This document shows positions 1 through 8,390 of a DNA stretch of 64,000 nucleotides, piece after piece. The position numbers were made by a program, and so were the translations under genes. This DNA comes from JBGAHD01 sp044226395. GTDB lineage: Bacteria; Pseudomonadota; Gammaproteobacteria; Xanthomonadales; Ahniellaceae. The notes under the pieces are model-generated. The model was not told the DNA's origin, ran no database searches, and saw only the letters and a list, made by a program, of their open reading frames with translations. Numbering within the stretch: the stretch's first letter is position 1; each line of letters begins with the position of its first letter. Location: NCBI GenBank assembly GCA_044226395.1, contig JBGAHD010000004.1:1-64000 (forward strand). Reading direction: 5' to 3'.

Positions 1-8
1 GTTTCGAC

Positions 9-125
9 GGCTCGGGGTGACGGTCCCCTTGTCGGTGGCCAGCGCACAGGGACGTGCGCCGCGAGGGTTCAGCACAGGGATGTGCTGAATCCCTCGCCCA
101 CCGACAAGGGGCGGCACCCCGAGCC
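9..125. repeat. Compound inverted repeat enclosing two AGGGAY-loop hairpins
   Basis: Two outer arms (9-38 and 98-125) are inverted repeats of each other apart from a short mismatched stretch in the middle. They enclose two further hairpins. One is GCGCAC-AGGGAC-GTGCGC (42-59). The other, at 62-96, has a stem of about 14 bp with one bulged base and the loop AGGGAT. Both inner hairpins carry the core GCACAGGGAYGTGC, so the whole would fold as a stem ending in a multi-branch junction with two near-identical loops. The second loop contains ACAGGGATGT (74-83), an exact match to the known CsrA/RsmA consensus core ACARGGAUGU; the first (46-55) differs at one base. It could instead be a dispersed REP-like DNA element. 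No other copy was noticed in the window. Confidence 0.75.
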
Positions 126-383
126 AAGCGACAACGTCACCACCACCCAACCCACACCACCCCACGGGTTCCCCACCGCCAGGTGGGGACCCTAAGTCCC
201 GCTTCCCACCGACCGGTGACGCCCCCCGGGTTCCCCGCCATCAAACCCAAAAAAACCCCCAAAGAACAAACGCTCCGCACGCCACCGTGCACCACGCCTG
301 GAATCAGTGATACTAAGATCACCTAAAAGCAAGATCGGATTCCGGACCCCAGGGGCCGACCAAGGACCAGGAACCCCCATCGC
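126..383. other. Non-coding leader before the sigma factor gene
   Basis: No convincing gene. The stretch is C-rich on the plus strand and contains a small hairpin, TCCCCACC (170-177) with GGTGGGGA (182-189) and the loop GCCA. An A-rich/C-rich tract follows at about 241-270. No clear promoter was recognised, although the promoter of the following sigma factor operon should lie here. Confidence 0.4.
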
Positions 384-977
384 ATGTCGATCGTCGCCGG
401 AGAGCCGCACCGCGAGAACCCCTCGCCACCACCCTTGGCCATCCGCATCGCCGCCGGCGAGCGCGAGGCCGAAGTGGAATTCGTGCGTCTCTATCAAGGC
501 GGCGTGCGCGCCCTCGTGCGTCGCCATTGCCGACCCAACGACCCCGCCGTCGACGATTTGGTCCAGGAAATCCTGCATCACGTCTTGCAGCGCCTGCGCG
601 CCGGCGAACTGCGCGACCCCGCCGCGTTGCCCGCCTACGTGCGGCAAGCCGTGGTCTTCAACACGACAGCGGAATATCGCAAGCGCGGCCGGCGCGGCGA
701 GGACGAGACCGTGCCCGTCGACGACAGCCTGCCCGGCGGCACCGATCCCGCGCAGGCGCTCGATCGCGAACAGACCGCGAACGCCGTGCGCGCGCTGCTG
801 GCCGAACTCAACACCGCGCGAGATCGCGAGATCCTGCTGCGCTTCTACGTGCGCGAACAAAGCAAGGACGAAGTCTGCGCCGCCACCGGCGTCGACCCGG
901 CGCATTTCCATCGCGTGATCTTTCGCGCGCGCGGCCGCTTGCGCGAATTGGCGCTGGCGGCGGGGTTGGGCCGATGA
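384..977 (+). CDS. ECF RNA polymerase sigma factor
   Basis: This 197-residue protein is the usual size for an extracytoplasmic-function sigma factor, which directs RNA polymerase to a small regulon. Region 2 is visible around residues 30-95, with the core-binding motif DDLVQEIL followed by basic residues (RKRGRRG). Region 4 is at about 130-190, with a degenerate helix-turn-helix in which DEVCAATGVDPAHFHRVIFR stands where most family members have an IAxxLGxSxGTVKSR-type helix. The ATG at 384 begins an N-terminal extension of about 20 residues. The next gene encodes a one-TM protein that looks like its membrane-bound regulator, and a lipase follows. The family call is firm; the inducing signal is unknown. 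Confidence 0.85.
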   Translation: MSIVAGEPHRENPSPPPLAIRIAAGEREAEVEFVRLYQGGVRALVRRHCRPNDPAVDDLVQEILHHVLQRLRAGELRDPAALPAYVRQAVVFNTTAEYRKRGRRGEDETVPVDDSLPGGTDPAQALDREQTANAVRALLAELNTARDREILLRFYVREQSKDEVCAATGVDPAHFHRVIFRARGRLRELALAAGLGR

Positions 978-1051
978 GGATGAGACAAACCGCGCGCGAG
1001 CGACTCCTGTCGGGATCAGGGGAAGCCATGTACTGCCAGAGGATTCCCTAA

Positions 1052-1753
1052 ATGTCGCCACTCGATCCCAACGCGCGCATGCCCCAGTGGCTGGAACAGG
1101 CCTGGCTGGCGCGCCTGCTCGCGCGCGAGTTGACGCCCGCCGAGAACGAGTGGTTCGAGGCCTATGTGCTCGACAAGCCCGAGCTCTTGGCCGAGATCGA
1201 GCGCGATAACGATTTGCGCGATGCGCTCGCCGGCGCTGCCATCGAGACCACCGCGACCGATGGCGCGATCCCGCCGTCATCCGCGCCAAACGACCGCGAC
1301 GACACGATCGCGCACCTAACGCCGCGCGCGCCGTCACGTAGCACGATGTCATCGCGCCCTTGGGGCTTCTCACTCGCGGCCTCGCTGGTCGCCGGTCTCG
1401 GCATCGGCTGGCTGATGCACGCCACGCCCGGCGCGCCCGATGCCATCGGCAGTCCGACGCGACTCGTCTTCGACACCCTACGCGGCGGCGCGACCGCGCC
1501 CTTGATCGAGAACGATCAAGCCGCCTCGCTCTATGTCCTGATCGAAGCGGCGGTGCCGCCAGAAGCCACCGCGATCGAGTTGCGCGTCGGCACGCAGGCA
1601 CCGTTGTCGCTGACGCCCTCGGCCGAAGGCTTCGTCAGCGCGCTCGTGCGGCGCGATGCGCTGCGAGGCATCGACAGCGCGCAATTGCACTATCGCCTCG
1701 GCGAGGAAGCACGCGATCAGACCTTGTCGCTGAGCGCCTTGCGCGCGCGTTGA
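1052..1753 (+). CDS. Membrane anti-sigma-factor-like protein
   Basis: This 233-residue protein has a cytoplasmic, acidic and helical N-terminus (1-80), one hydrophobic segment at about 108-128, and a periplasmic C-terminal domain of about 100 residues. Gene order (74 bp after a sigma factor) and topology fit a membrane anti-sigma factor that holds the upstream sigma factor at the inner membrane. The N-terminal repeat of short acidic helices (LTPAENEWFEAYVLDKPELL) resembles anti-sigma domains, but the zinc-binding His/Cys motif of the ZAS family is absent. A Shine-Dalgarno-like AGAGGA lies about 10 bases before the ATG. The role is inferred from context and topology. Confidence 0.6.
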   Translation: MSPLDPNARMPQWLEQAWLARLLARELTPAENEWFEAYVLDKPELLAEIERDNDLRDALAGAAIETTATDGAIPPSSAPNDRDDTIAHLTPRAPSRSTMSSRPWGFSLAASLVAGLGIGWLMHATPGAPDAIGSPTRLVFDTLRGGATAPLIENDQAASLYVLIEAAVPPEATAIELRVGTQAPLSLTPSAEGFVSALVRRDALRGIDSAQLHYRLGEEARDQTLSLSALRAR

Positions 1754-1765
1754 TTTGATCGCGCG

Positions 1766-2656
1766 ATGAAGCATCGCTCCTTGCCGCCGCCGAGCATCGC
1801 TCTGCTCAATCCGCCGGTGCGCGGTTACACGTACTTTGATGCGGCCGCGGCATGGCCTTTCGCGCCCGCGGCCGGTGCCTCACGACCGAGCAATCACTGG
1901 TGGCTGGCCGAGCACGCGTTGTTGTCCTATGACGATCCCGCGGTGATCGAACGGGAACTCGGTCGCCTGGGCTATCGCGTGCAGTGCTGTCTCGACCCCG
2001 CGACCAGCGGCTTCGCGTATCTCGCGTGGCGCGACGATCACGGCGTTCTCGCCTTCCGCGGCACCGAAGTGATGACCCCGGGCGATCGCGCGGCGAAACT
2101 CATCGACATCCTGCGCGACTGGGCCGTGGACGCGCATCTGGCGCGCGTGGAGTTTCTCGGATTGGGTCAAGCGCACGCCGGCTTCGCGCGCGCGCTCGCC
2201 GCGCTCTGGCCGCTGATCGCGCCGCAATTGAAGCAAGCACCGCGCTGGACTTGCACGGGTCACAGTCTCGGCGGCGCACTCGCGGCGCTGGCGGCATTGC
2301 GTCTTCGTCAGGAAGGTCATGCGCTCGACGCCGTGATCACCTTCGGTCAACCGCGCGCCGGCGATGCCGCGATCGCGCGCGCCTTGGACGCGCTGCCGAT
2401 GCAACGTCTCGTCAACGCCTGCGATCTGGTGCCGCGCGTGCCGCCCGAGGCCTTCGGCTACGCGCACGGCGGACCCGCGCATCATTTCGACGCCGAACGC
2501 CTGAAAAACTATCCGCGCACCGTCGCCGAGTTCTGGCGACAACTACCAGCCAACCTCGCCCACGGCGTCGGCGCGCTCACGCCGATCGAACTGGTCGACC
2601 ACGCGCCGCTGCATTACGTGGTGCGTTGTTACAACGCCGCGATCGACGCGCGCTGA
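1766..2656 (+). CDS. Lipase family 3 (alpha/beta hydrolase)
   Basis: This 296-residue protein has the class 3 lipase core. The nucleophile elbow GHSLGGALA is near residue 170, a likely catalytic Asp lies in NACDLVPRVPP near 220, and a candidate His lies in LHYV near the C-terminus. LAWRDDHGVLAFRGT (about 87-101) is the family's usual beta-strand with the oxyanion-hole region. No signal peptide is apparent, so it is either cytoplasmic or exported by a route not visible here. It starts only 12 bases after the anti-sigma-like gene and is probably co-transcribed with the sigma pair. The lipid or ester substrate cannot be told. Confidence 0.85.
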   Translation: MKHRSLPPPSIALLNPPVRGYTYFDAAAAWPFAPAAGASRPSNHWWLAEHALLSYDDPAVIERELGRLGYRVQCCLDPATSGFAYLAWRDDHGVLAFRGTEVMTPGDRAAKLIDILRDWAVDAHLARVEFLGLGQAHAGFARALAALWPLIAPQLKQAPRWTCTGHSLGGALAALAALRLRQEGHALDAVITFGQPRAGDAAIARALDALPMQRLVNACDLVPRVPPEAFGYAHGGPAHHFDAERLKNYPRTVAEFWRQLPANLAHGVGALTPIELVDHAPLHYVVRCYNAAIDAR

Positions 2657-2731
2657 GTCCGCGCGCCCTTTGTCGGGAGACAAAGCCTGCGCGTGCGCAA
2701 CGCGATCACGGCGAAAGCCCTTCACGCCCGC

Positions 2732-2759
2732 TCGACAGTTCGCCGCGCGGTGATAGTAT
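2732..2759 (+). promoter_or_regulatory. Candidate sigma-70 promoter for gabT
   Basis: TCGACA (2732-2737) and TAGTAT (2754-2759) are separated by 16 bases and lie about 40 bases before the gabT start. This is a fair match to -35/-10 elements in an otherwise very GC-rich stretch. No palindromic operator is evident. Confidence 0.45.
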
Positions 2760-2796
2760 CGGCCATCGCCCGAAGGCTTGTGATGGCTCGCATTTC

Positions 2797-4110
2797 ATGG
2801 CCGCGATTCGCTTGCTCACTGAAATTCCCGGCCCGCGATCGCGCGAGTGGATGCAACGACGCAATGCCATCGTCGCGGGTGGCATCGGCTATAGCGCGCC
2901 GGTGTTCATCGAACGTGCCAGCGGCGCGCGACTGACCGACGTCGACGGCAATACCTTCATCGATTTCGCCGGCGGCATCGGCACCATGAACGTGGGCCAT
3001 GCCCAGCCCGACGTGGTCGCGGCCGTGACGGCGCAATTGAATCTTTTCACGCATACTTGCTTCACCGTCACGCCCTATGGCGTGTACGTGGAACTGGCCG
3101 AACGTCTGGCCGCGCTGACGCCGGGCAAGCACGCGAAGAAGGTGATGCTCGCGAGTTCCGGCGCCGAGGCGGTGGAAAACGCGGTCAAGATCGCGCGTCG
3201 CGCCACCGGTCGCGCCGGCGTGGTGGTGTTCGAGCATGCGTTTCATGGGCGCACGCTGTTCGCGCTGGGCATGACGAGCAAGGTCAAGCCTTACAAATCC
3301 GGCTACGGGCCGTTTGGTTCGGAGTTGTATCGCCTGCCCTACCCTTACAGTTATCGCCGCGAGGCGCCGCTCGACGAAGCGTCGATCCGCGCGGAATTGA
3401 CCGAGTTCTTCAACACCCAAGTCGCGGCCGACAATGTCGCGTGCGTGGTGATGGAGTTGGTCACGGGCGAAGGCGGCTTCATCGTCGCGCCGCCGCTGTA
3501 CGTGAAATTGCTGGCCGAATTCTGCAAGGCCAATGGCATTCTGTTTATCGCCGATGAAATTCAGACCGGCTTCGGACGCACGGGCAAGATGTTCGCGGCC
3601 GAGCACTATCCGGGACTGGAGCCCGATCTCGTGATCATCGCGAAGTCGCTGGCCGGTGGCTTGCCGCTGTCGGCCATCGTCGGTCGCGCCGAAGCGATGG
3701 ATGCTTCGCAAGTAGGCGGCCTCGGTGGCACCTATGTCGGCAATCCCGTGGCCTGCGCGGCCGCGCTCGCGGTGTTGAAGGTGTTCGAACGCGATGGTTT
3801 GGTCGCGCGCGGCGCCGCCATCGGCGAGACCATTCGCGCGCGGCTCGATCGCCTCGCGGCTTCGCATCCGAACGTCGGCGAGTCGCGCGGGCTTGGCGCG
3901 ATGCGCGCGATCGAATTGGTCATCGACAAGGCGTCGAAGACGCCGGACAAGGATCGCACCGCCGCCACGATCAAGCGCGCTTACGAGCGCGGCCTGATCA
4001 CGCTCTCGGCGGGCACTTTCGGCAATGTGATTCGCGTGCTGGCACCCTTGGTCATCGGCGACGACGAACTCGCCGAAGGCCTGGACGTGCTCGAGCAAGC
4101 CTTGGGGTAA
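2797..4110 (+). CDS. gabT: 4-aminobutyrate aminotransferase
   Basis: This 437-residue class III PLP-dependent transaminase converts GABA and 2-oxoglutarate to succinic semialdehyde and glutamate (EC 2.6.1.19). It resembles GabT along its whole length: FAGGIGTMNVGHAQP near residue 60, SSGAEAVENAVKIARRATGR around 125-145, the PLP-binding Asp in LFIADEIQTGFGRTG, the lysine of IIAKSLAGGLPLS near 282, and GGLGGTYVGNP. The ATG at 2797 matches the start of homologues. The reading frame stays open far upstream, but that part overlaps the lipase gene in another frame and is not coding. The ydcSTUV-like transporter follows directly, which fits a polyamine/GABA catabolic locus. Confidence 0.93.
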   Translation: MAAIRLLTEIPGPRSREWMQRRNAIVAGGIGYSAPVFIERASGARLTDVDGNTFIDFAGGIGTMNVGHAQPDVVAAVTAQLNLFTHTCFTVTPYGVYVELAERLAALTPGKHAKKVMLASSGAEAVENAVKIARRATGRAGVVVFEHAFHGRTLFALGMTSKVKPYKSGYGPFGSELYRLPYPYSYRREAPLDEASIRAELTEFFNTQVAADNVACVVMELVTGEGGFIVAPPLYVKLLAEFCKANGILFIADEIQTGFGRTGKMFAAEHYPGLEPDLVIIAKSLAGGLPLSAIVGRAEAMDASQVGGLGGTYVGNPVACAAALAVLKVFERDGLVARGAAIGETIRARLDRLAASHPNVGESRGLGAMRAIELVIDKASKTPDKDRTAATIKRAYERGLITLSAGTFGNVIRVLAPLVIGDDELAEGLDVLEQALG

Positions 4111-4188
4111 GGCGCGCCACGCGAACGACGCACGTTTCCTGGGGGATTGGCATCGCGCTTCATCGCGCATCTGGACGGGAGGCAGGTC

Positions 4189-5418
4189 ATGAGCAAGGCA
4201 GACAGGGGCAACAAGGTCATTCACGCGCTCGGCGGCGCGATCGTGCTCGCGCTGGCCGCGTGCTCGGCGCCACCGGAATCGGCACCCACCGCGACCGCCG
4301 CCGCGGCGCCACCACCACCCGTGAAAGGCGCGCCGCTCGCCGCGCTCGGCGCGGGCGAAGGCGCGGTGTCGATCGTCGCGTGGGCCGGCTATATCGAGCG
4401 CGGCGAATCGGACAAGGCCTACGACTGGGTCACCGGGTTCGAGAAAGACACCGGCTGCAAGGTCACGGTCAAGACGGCGGCCACCTCGGACGAGATGGTG
4501 GCGCTGATGAACGAAGGCGGCTTCGATCTGGTCACCGCCTCGGGCGATGCCAGCAATCGCTTGATCTCGGGCGGCCGCGTGCAAGAGATCAACACCAGCC
4601 TCATCCCCAGTTGGTCGACGGTCGACGCGCGGCTGCAGAACGCGCCGTGGCATGCGGTCGGCGGCAAGCACTACGGCGTGCCCTATCAATGGGGCCCGAA
4701 CGTGCTGATGTACAACACCAAGGCCTTCAAGGACGCGCCCAAGAGTTGGGACGTGGTGTTCACCGAACAAACCCTGGCCGATGGCAAGAGCAACAAGGGT
4801 CGCGTGCAGGCTTATGACGGCCCGATCTACATCGCCGACGCGGCCTTGTATTTGAAGGCGCATAAGCCCGAGCTCGGCATTGGCGATCCGTACGCGCTCA
4901 CGCGCGATCAATTCAACGCGGCGCTGGAACTGCTGCGCGGTCAGCGCAAGCTCGTCGCGCGCTATTGGCACGATGCTTACGTGCAGATCGACGATTTCAA
5001 GAACGAAGGCATGGTCGCTTCGAGCAGTTGGCCGTTCCAGGTCAATCAGCTGGTCGCGGCCAATGCTTCGATCGCGAGTGTCGTGCCCGAGGAAGGCGCG
5101 ACCGGTTGGGCTGACACGACCATGCTGCACGTCGACGCCGAACATCCCAACTGCGCCTATCGCTGGCTCGAGCATTCGCTCGCGCCGAAGGTGCAAGGCG
5201 ACTTGGCGGCGTGGTTTGGTTCGGTGCCGGCCGTGCCGGCCGCGTGTCAGGGCAATGAGTTGCTGGGCGCCGATGGCTGCAAGACCAATGGCTCGGAGCA
5301 GTTCGATCGCATCGCGTTCTGGCGCACGCCGGTGAGCGATTGCGGCAATGGCCAGAAGGACTGCGTGCCTTATCACGAGTGGGTCACCAACTACATCGCC
5401 GTGATCGGCGGACGCTAG
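4189..5418 (+). CDS. ydcS: YdcS-type polyamine ABC transporter substrate-binding lipoprotein
   Basis: This 409-residue periplasmic binding protein begins with a lipoprotein signal ending LALAAC-S, so the mature protein should be lipid-anchored. The body closely follows the YdcS family of E. coli, as I remember it: YGVPYQWGPNVLMYNT, WDVVFTEQTL, NKGRVQAYDGPIYIADAALYL, VARYWHDAYVQIDDFKNEG, SSWPFQVN and VPEEGATGWADTTM. Four cysteines in the last third (AACQGNELLGADGCK and SDCGNGQKDC) match the family. The start at 4189 is preceded by GGGAGG at good spacing. It is the first gene of a four-gene transporter operon, 2 bp before the ATPase gene. The substrate is probably putrescine or a related amine, inferred from family and neighbours. 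Confidence 0.9.
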   Translation: MSKADRGNKVIHALGGAIVLALAACSAPPESAPTATAAAAPPPPVKGAPLAALGAGEGAVSIVAWAGYIERGESDKAYDWVTGFEKDTGCKVTVKTAATSDEMVALMNEGGFDLVTASGDASNRLISGGRVQEINTSLIPSWSTVDARLQNAPWHAVGGKHYGVPYQWGPNVLMYNTKAFKDAPKSWDVVFTEQTLADGKSNKGRVQAYDGPIYIADAALYLKAHKPELGIGDPYALTRDQFNAALELLRGQRKLVARYWHDAYVQIDDFKNEGMVASSSWPFQVNQLVAANASIASVVPEEGATGWADTTMLHVDAEHPNCAYRWLEHSLAPKVQGDLAAWFGSVPAVPAACQGNELLGADGCKTNGSEQFDRIAFWRTPVSDCGNGQKDCVPYHEWVTNYIAVIGGR

Positions 5419-5420
5419 GC

Positions 5421-6497
5421 ATGAGCGTTTCCATCTCCGCGCCGTCGATCGACGGCGCGGCCCTCGCGGCGGGCCAGGCCGCGGTGTTCGCCGGCGTGAC
5501 GCGTCGTTATGGCGCGGTGCGCGCGGTTGATCGTCTGGATCTGGCCATTCGCGATGGCGAGTTCTTCACCTTGCTCGGGCCTTCGGGCTCGGGCAAGACC
5601 AGTTGCTTGCGTCTGCTCGCGGGCTTCGAGCATCCCGACGAAGGCAAGGTGTATCTGCACGGTCAGGACGTGACTGGCGTGCCGCCGTACGCGCGCGACG
5701 TCAACACGGTGTTTCAGGACTACGCGCTGTTTCCGCATCTGACGGTCAACGATAACGTCGGCTATGGCTTGATGATCAAGCGCGTGCCGCGCGCCGAGCG
5801 CGATCAGCGCGTGGCCGAGGCGCTGGAACAAGTGCGCCTGACCGGTTTCGGCGAGCGCAAGCCGCAGCAACTGTCGGGCGGTCAGCGGCAACGCGTGGCC
5901 ATGGCGCGCGCGCTGATCAATCGCCCGCGTTTGCTCTTGCTCGACGAACCGCTGGGCGCGCTCGATCTGAAACTGCGTCAGGAACTGCAGATCGAACTCA
6001 AGCAATTGCAACGGCGCGTGGGCATCACCTTCGTCTACGTGACGCACGATCAAGAAGAAGCGCTGACGATGAGCGATCGCCTGGCGGTGTTTCGCGATGG
6101 GCGCATTGAACAAGTCGGCACGCCGGCCGAGGTCTACGAGCATCCGCGCACGGAATTCGTGGCGCGCTTCGTCGGCACCTCGAATATTTTGCGCGATGCC
6201 GCGGCCGAGCATCTGCTGGCGCGCGCGGGCATGTTCGCGTTGCGGCCGGAAAAGATTCGCCTGCTCGAACCGGGTGTCGCCGCGCCGACGGCGCATCGCG
6301 TGTTCGACGGTCGCGTGGCGCAGGCCGTGTATCTGGGCTTGAACACGCGCTATCACGTCGATCTCGACGGTGGCGCCAGTCTGATCGTGGTGGCGCAGAA
6401 CGCCGAGGCCTCGGCCGACGCCGCGGCTGCCGCGACCGGGCGCGTCGTGCGCGTGAGTTTCGACCCGGCGCAGGCGCATCGCTTGAGCGAGTCATGA
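5421..6497 (+). CDS. ydcT: Polyamine ABC transporter ATP-binding protein
   Basis: This 358-residue nucleotide-binding subunit of the importer has Walker A GPSGSGKTS (about 53-61), the Q-loop in NTVFQDYALFPHLTV, signature LSGGQRQRVAMARAL, Walker B LLLLDEPLGALD and switch His in VYVTHDQEEAL. A C-terminal TOBE-like domain covers roughly 245-358, as in PotA, PotG and YdcT. Translation overlaps the first permease gene by four bases (ATGA at 6494-6497), which indicates tight co-expression. The start at 5421 is two bases after the ydcS stop codon. Confidence 0.93.
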   Translation: MSVSISAPSIDGAALAAGQAAVFAGVTRRYGAVRAVDRLDLAIRDGEFFTLLGPSGSGKTSCLRLLAGFEHPDEGKVYLHGQDVTGVPPYARDVNTVFQDYALFPHLTVNDNVGYGLMIKRVPRAERDQRVAEALEQVRLTGFGERKPQQLSGGQRQRVAMARALINRPRLLLLDEPLGALDLKLRQELQIELKQLQRRVGITFVYVTHDQEEALTMSDRLAVFRDGRIEQVGTPAEVYEHPRTEFVARFVGTSNILRDAAAEHLLARAGMFALRPEKIRLLEPGVAAPTAHRVFDGRVAQAVYLGLNTRYHVDLDGGASLIVVAQNAEASADAAAAATGRVVRVSFDPAQAHRLSES

Positions 6498-7408
6498 GCA
6501 CCCTGCTGCGACCGGTCGCGGATTTCTTCGAGCGTCGCCCGCGTCTTGCGGTGCTGGCCCTGCTCGCGCTGCCGCTGGGCTGGATGGTGGTGATCTATCT
6601 GGGTTCGCTGTCGGCGCTGCTGGTGCAGAGTTTTTATTCGCTCGACGATTTCACCGGCCGCGTCGTGCGCGAATTCAGTCTGCGCAGTTACGGGCAATTG
6701 CTCGAACCGGCCAATCGCGACATCTTCCTGCGCAGCGCGGGCATGGCGATCGCGGTCACGCTCGCCACCGCCCTGCTCGCGTTTCCGCTGGCCATGCACA
6801 TGAGTTTTCGCGCGGGGCCGCGCGCGAAGTTGTTGCTGTATCTGCTGGTGGTCACGCCTTTGTGGTCGAGCTATCTGGTGCGCGTGTACGCGTGGAAGTT
6901 GATCCTGGCCAAGGAAGGCGTGCTGTCGTGGTTCGTGCGGCACGCGGGGCTGGAATCGACGCTCGACGCGGTGCTGCGCTTGCCCGGAATCGGAGGGCCT
7001 TCGCTCGCCTTGTCATCGCTCGGCATCTTTCTGGCCTTCGTGTACGTGTGGCTGCCTTACATGATTTTGCCGGTGCAGGCGGCGCTGGAACGCGTGCCGC
7101 GCTCGCTGTTGCAGGCGTCGGGCGATCTCGGCGCGACACCGGGTCAAACGTTTCGACACGTGGTATTGCCGCTGGCCTTGCCGGGCGTGATCGCGGGATC
7201 GATCTTCACCTTCTCGCTGACGCTGGGCGATTTCGTGGTGCCTAGCGTGCTGGGCAATTCCAGTTATTTCATCGGTCAGGCCGTTTTGGTCCATCAAGGC
7301 ACTTCGGGCAATTTGCCACTAGCGGCGGCGTTTACCGTGGTGCCGATGATGATCATGGGCGTGTATCTGATGATCGCGCGACGCACGGGGGCCTTCGATG
7401 CGCTGTGA
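6494..7408 (+). CDS. ydcU: Polyamine ABC transporter permease (YdcU/PotB type)
   Basis: This 304-residue inner-membrane subunit has about six transmembrane segments; the first is at about 18-45. The EAA-type cytoplasmic loop that contacts the ATPase is ASGDLGATPGQTFRHVVLPLALPG near residue 215-240. It is the first of two different permeases that form the heterodimeric channel of this importer family. It overlaps the ATPase gene by four bases and is followed after 24 bases by the second permease gene. Confidence 0.9.
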   Translation: MSTLLRPVADFFERRPRLAVLALLALPLGWMVVIYLGSLSALLVQSFYSLDDFTGRVVREFSLRSYGQLLEPANRDIFLRSAGMAIAVTLATALLAFPLAMHMSFRAGPRAKLLLYLLVVTPLWSSYLVRVYAWKLILAKEGVLSWFVRHAGLESTLDAVLRLPGIGGPSLALSSLGIFLAFVYVWLPYMILPVQAALERVPRSLLQASGDLGATPGQTFRHVVLPLALPGVIAGSIFTFSLTLGDFVVPSVLGNSSYFIGQAVLVHQGTSGNLPLAAAFTVVPMMIMGVYLMIARRTGAFDAL

Positions 7409-7432
7409 TTTGAATCACCGAGCGCGAAGCCC

Positions 7433-8245
7433 ATGACCGCGCGCGCGAACTCGCCGCTGACGCGGCTGCGCGAATGGCTGCTGCCGTTTGGCGCGGGCGC
7501 GACCTTGCTGTTTTTGCATTTGCCGTTCGCGGTCATTTTGCTCTATTGCTTTACCAGCGATGACGCCAGTTACACCTTTCCGCCGCCCGGGCTAACGCTC
7601 GATTGGTTCGGCGTGGCGTGGCAGCGCGAGGATCTGTGGCGCGCCTTGGGCCTGTCGTTCCGCGTGGCGCTGACGGCGACGTCGATCGCCATCGTGCTGG
7701 GCACCCTGGCCTCGCTGGCGGTATATCGCAGCAAGTTCTTCGGGCGCGAGGCCGTGTCGTTTCTGTTGCTGATTCCCATCGCGCTGCCGGGCATCGTCAC
7801 CGGCATCGCGTTGCGCTCGGCGATGGGTTTGATGGAAATTCCGTTCAGCTTTTGGACCATCGTGGTGGGCCACGCGACGTTTTGCGTGGTGGTGGTTTAT
7901 AACAACGCGCTGGCGCGGCTGCGTCGGGCCTCGCCGTCGCTGATCGAGGCGTCGATGGATCTCGGCGCCGATGGCTTTCAGACGTTTCGCTACATCATCC
8001 TGCCGCACCTGGGCAGTGCCTTGCTGGCCGGCGGCATGCTGGCGTTCGCCTTATCCTTCGACGAAATCATCGTCACCACGTTTACCGCCGGTACCGGACA
8101 AGAAACCTTGCCAATTTGGATTTTCAGCCAACTCGCGCGTCCGCGCGATCGCCCCGTGACGAATGTCGTGGCCGTGCTGGTGGTGGCGATCACCCTGATT
8201 CCGATCGTGCTGGCGCACCGATTGAGCGCGCGCGACCACGAATAG
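7433..8245 (+). CDS. ydcV: Polyamine ABC transporter permease (YdcV/PotC type)
   Basis: This 270-residue second permease has about six membrane segments and an EAA loop reading ASMDLGADGFQTFRYIILP near residues 180-200. FDEIIVTTF in the segment after the loop is typical of PotC, PotI and YdcV. It completes the ydcSTUV-type set. In E. coli this operon also carries the aminobutyraldehyde dehydrogenase gene; here that gene (patD) lies about 5.7 kb downstream on the other strand. Confidence 0.9.
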   Translation: MTARANSPLTRLREWLLPFGAGATLLFLHLPFAVILLYCFTSDDASYTFPPPGLTLDWFGVAWQREDLWRALGLSFRVALTATSIAIVLGTLASLAVYRSKFFGREAVSFLLLIPIALPGIVTGIALRSAMGLMEIPFSFWTIVVGHATFCVVVVYNNALARLRRASPSLIEASMDLGADGFQTFRYIILPHLGSALLAGGMLAFALSFDEIIVTTFTAGTGQETLPIWIFSQLARPRDRPVTNVVAVLVVAITLIPIVLAHRLSARDHE

Positions 8246-8355
8246 TCGCGCGCGGGACGGATTGCCGTCGCGGCGACGACGGCGCGACGCCCGGACGATC
8301 ACTTCCCGTCACCGCACTGCGCACGACTGCGGCATATGCCTTGCACTTGGGCCAT

Positions 8356-8370
8356 GGTCAATCATTGACC
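8356..8370. promoter_or_regulatory. Perfect palindrome upstream of the first chemoreceptor
   Basis: GGTCAAT-C-ATTGACC is a perfect 7-bp inverted repeat with a one-base centre, ending 20 bases before the chemoreceptor ATG. It is AT-rich against its surroundings and is well placed for a dimeric repressor or activator. No matching copy precedes the second chemoreceptor. Confidence 0.4.
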
Positions 8371-8390
8371 CGGAACACGGGGAGCAGGAC

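Noticed and set aside
1984..2796. N-terminal extension of GabT
   Set aside because: The frame is open, but it overlaps the lipase gene in another frame and encodes an Arg/Ser-rich sequence. GabT homologues start at the ATG at 2797.
2722..5376. Long minus-strand open frame opposite gabT and ydcS (also 9978-12158, 22458-24986, 192-1601)
   Set aside because: These are open only because GC-rich codons read backwards rarely give stops. The translations are low-complexity, rich in Arg, His, Ala and Gly, with no domain, and the other strand has clear families.
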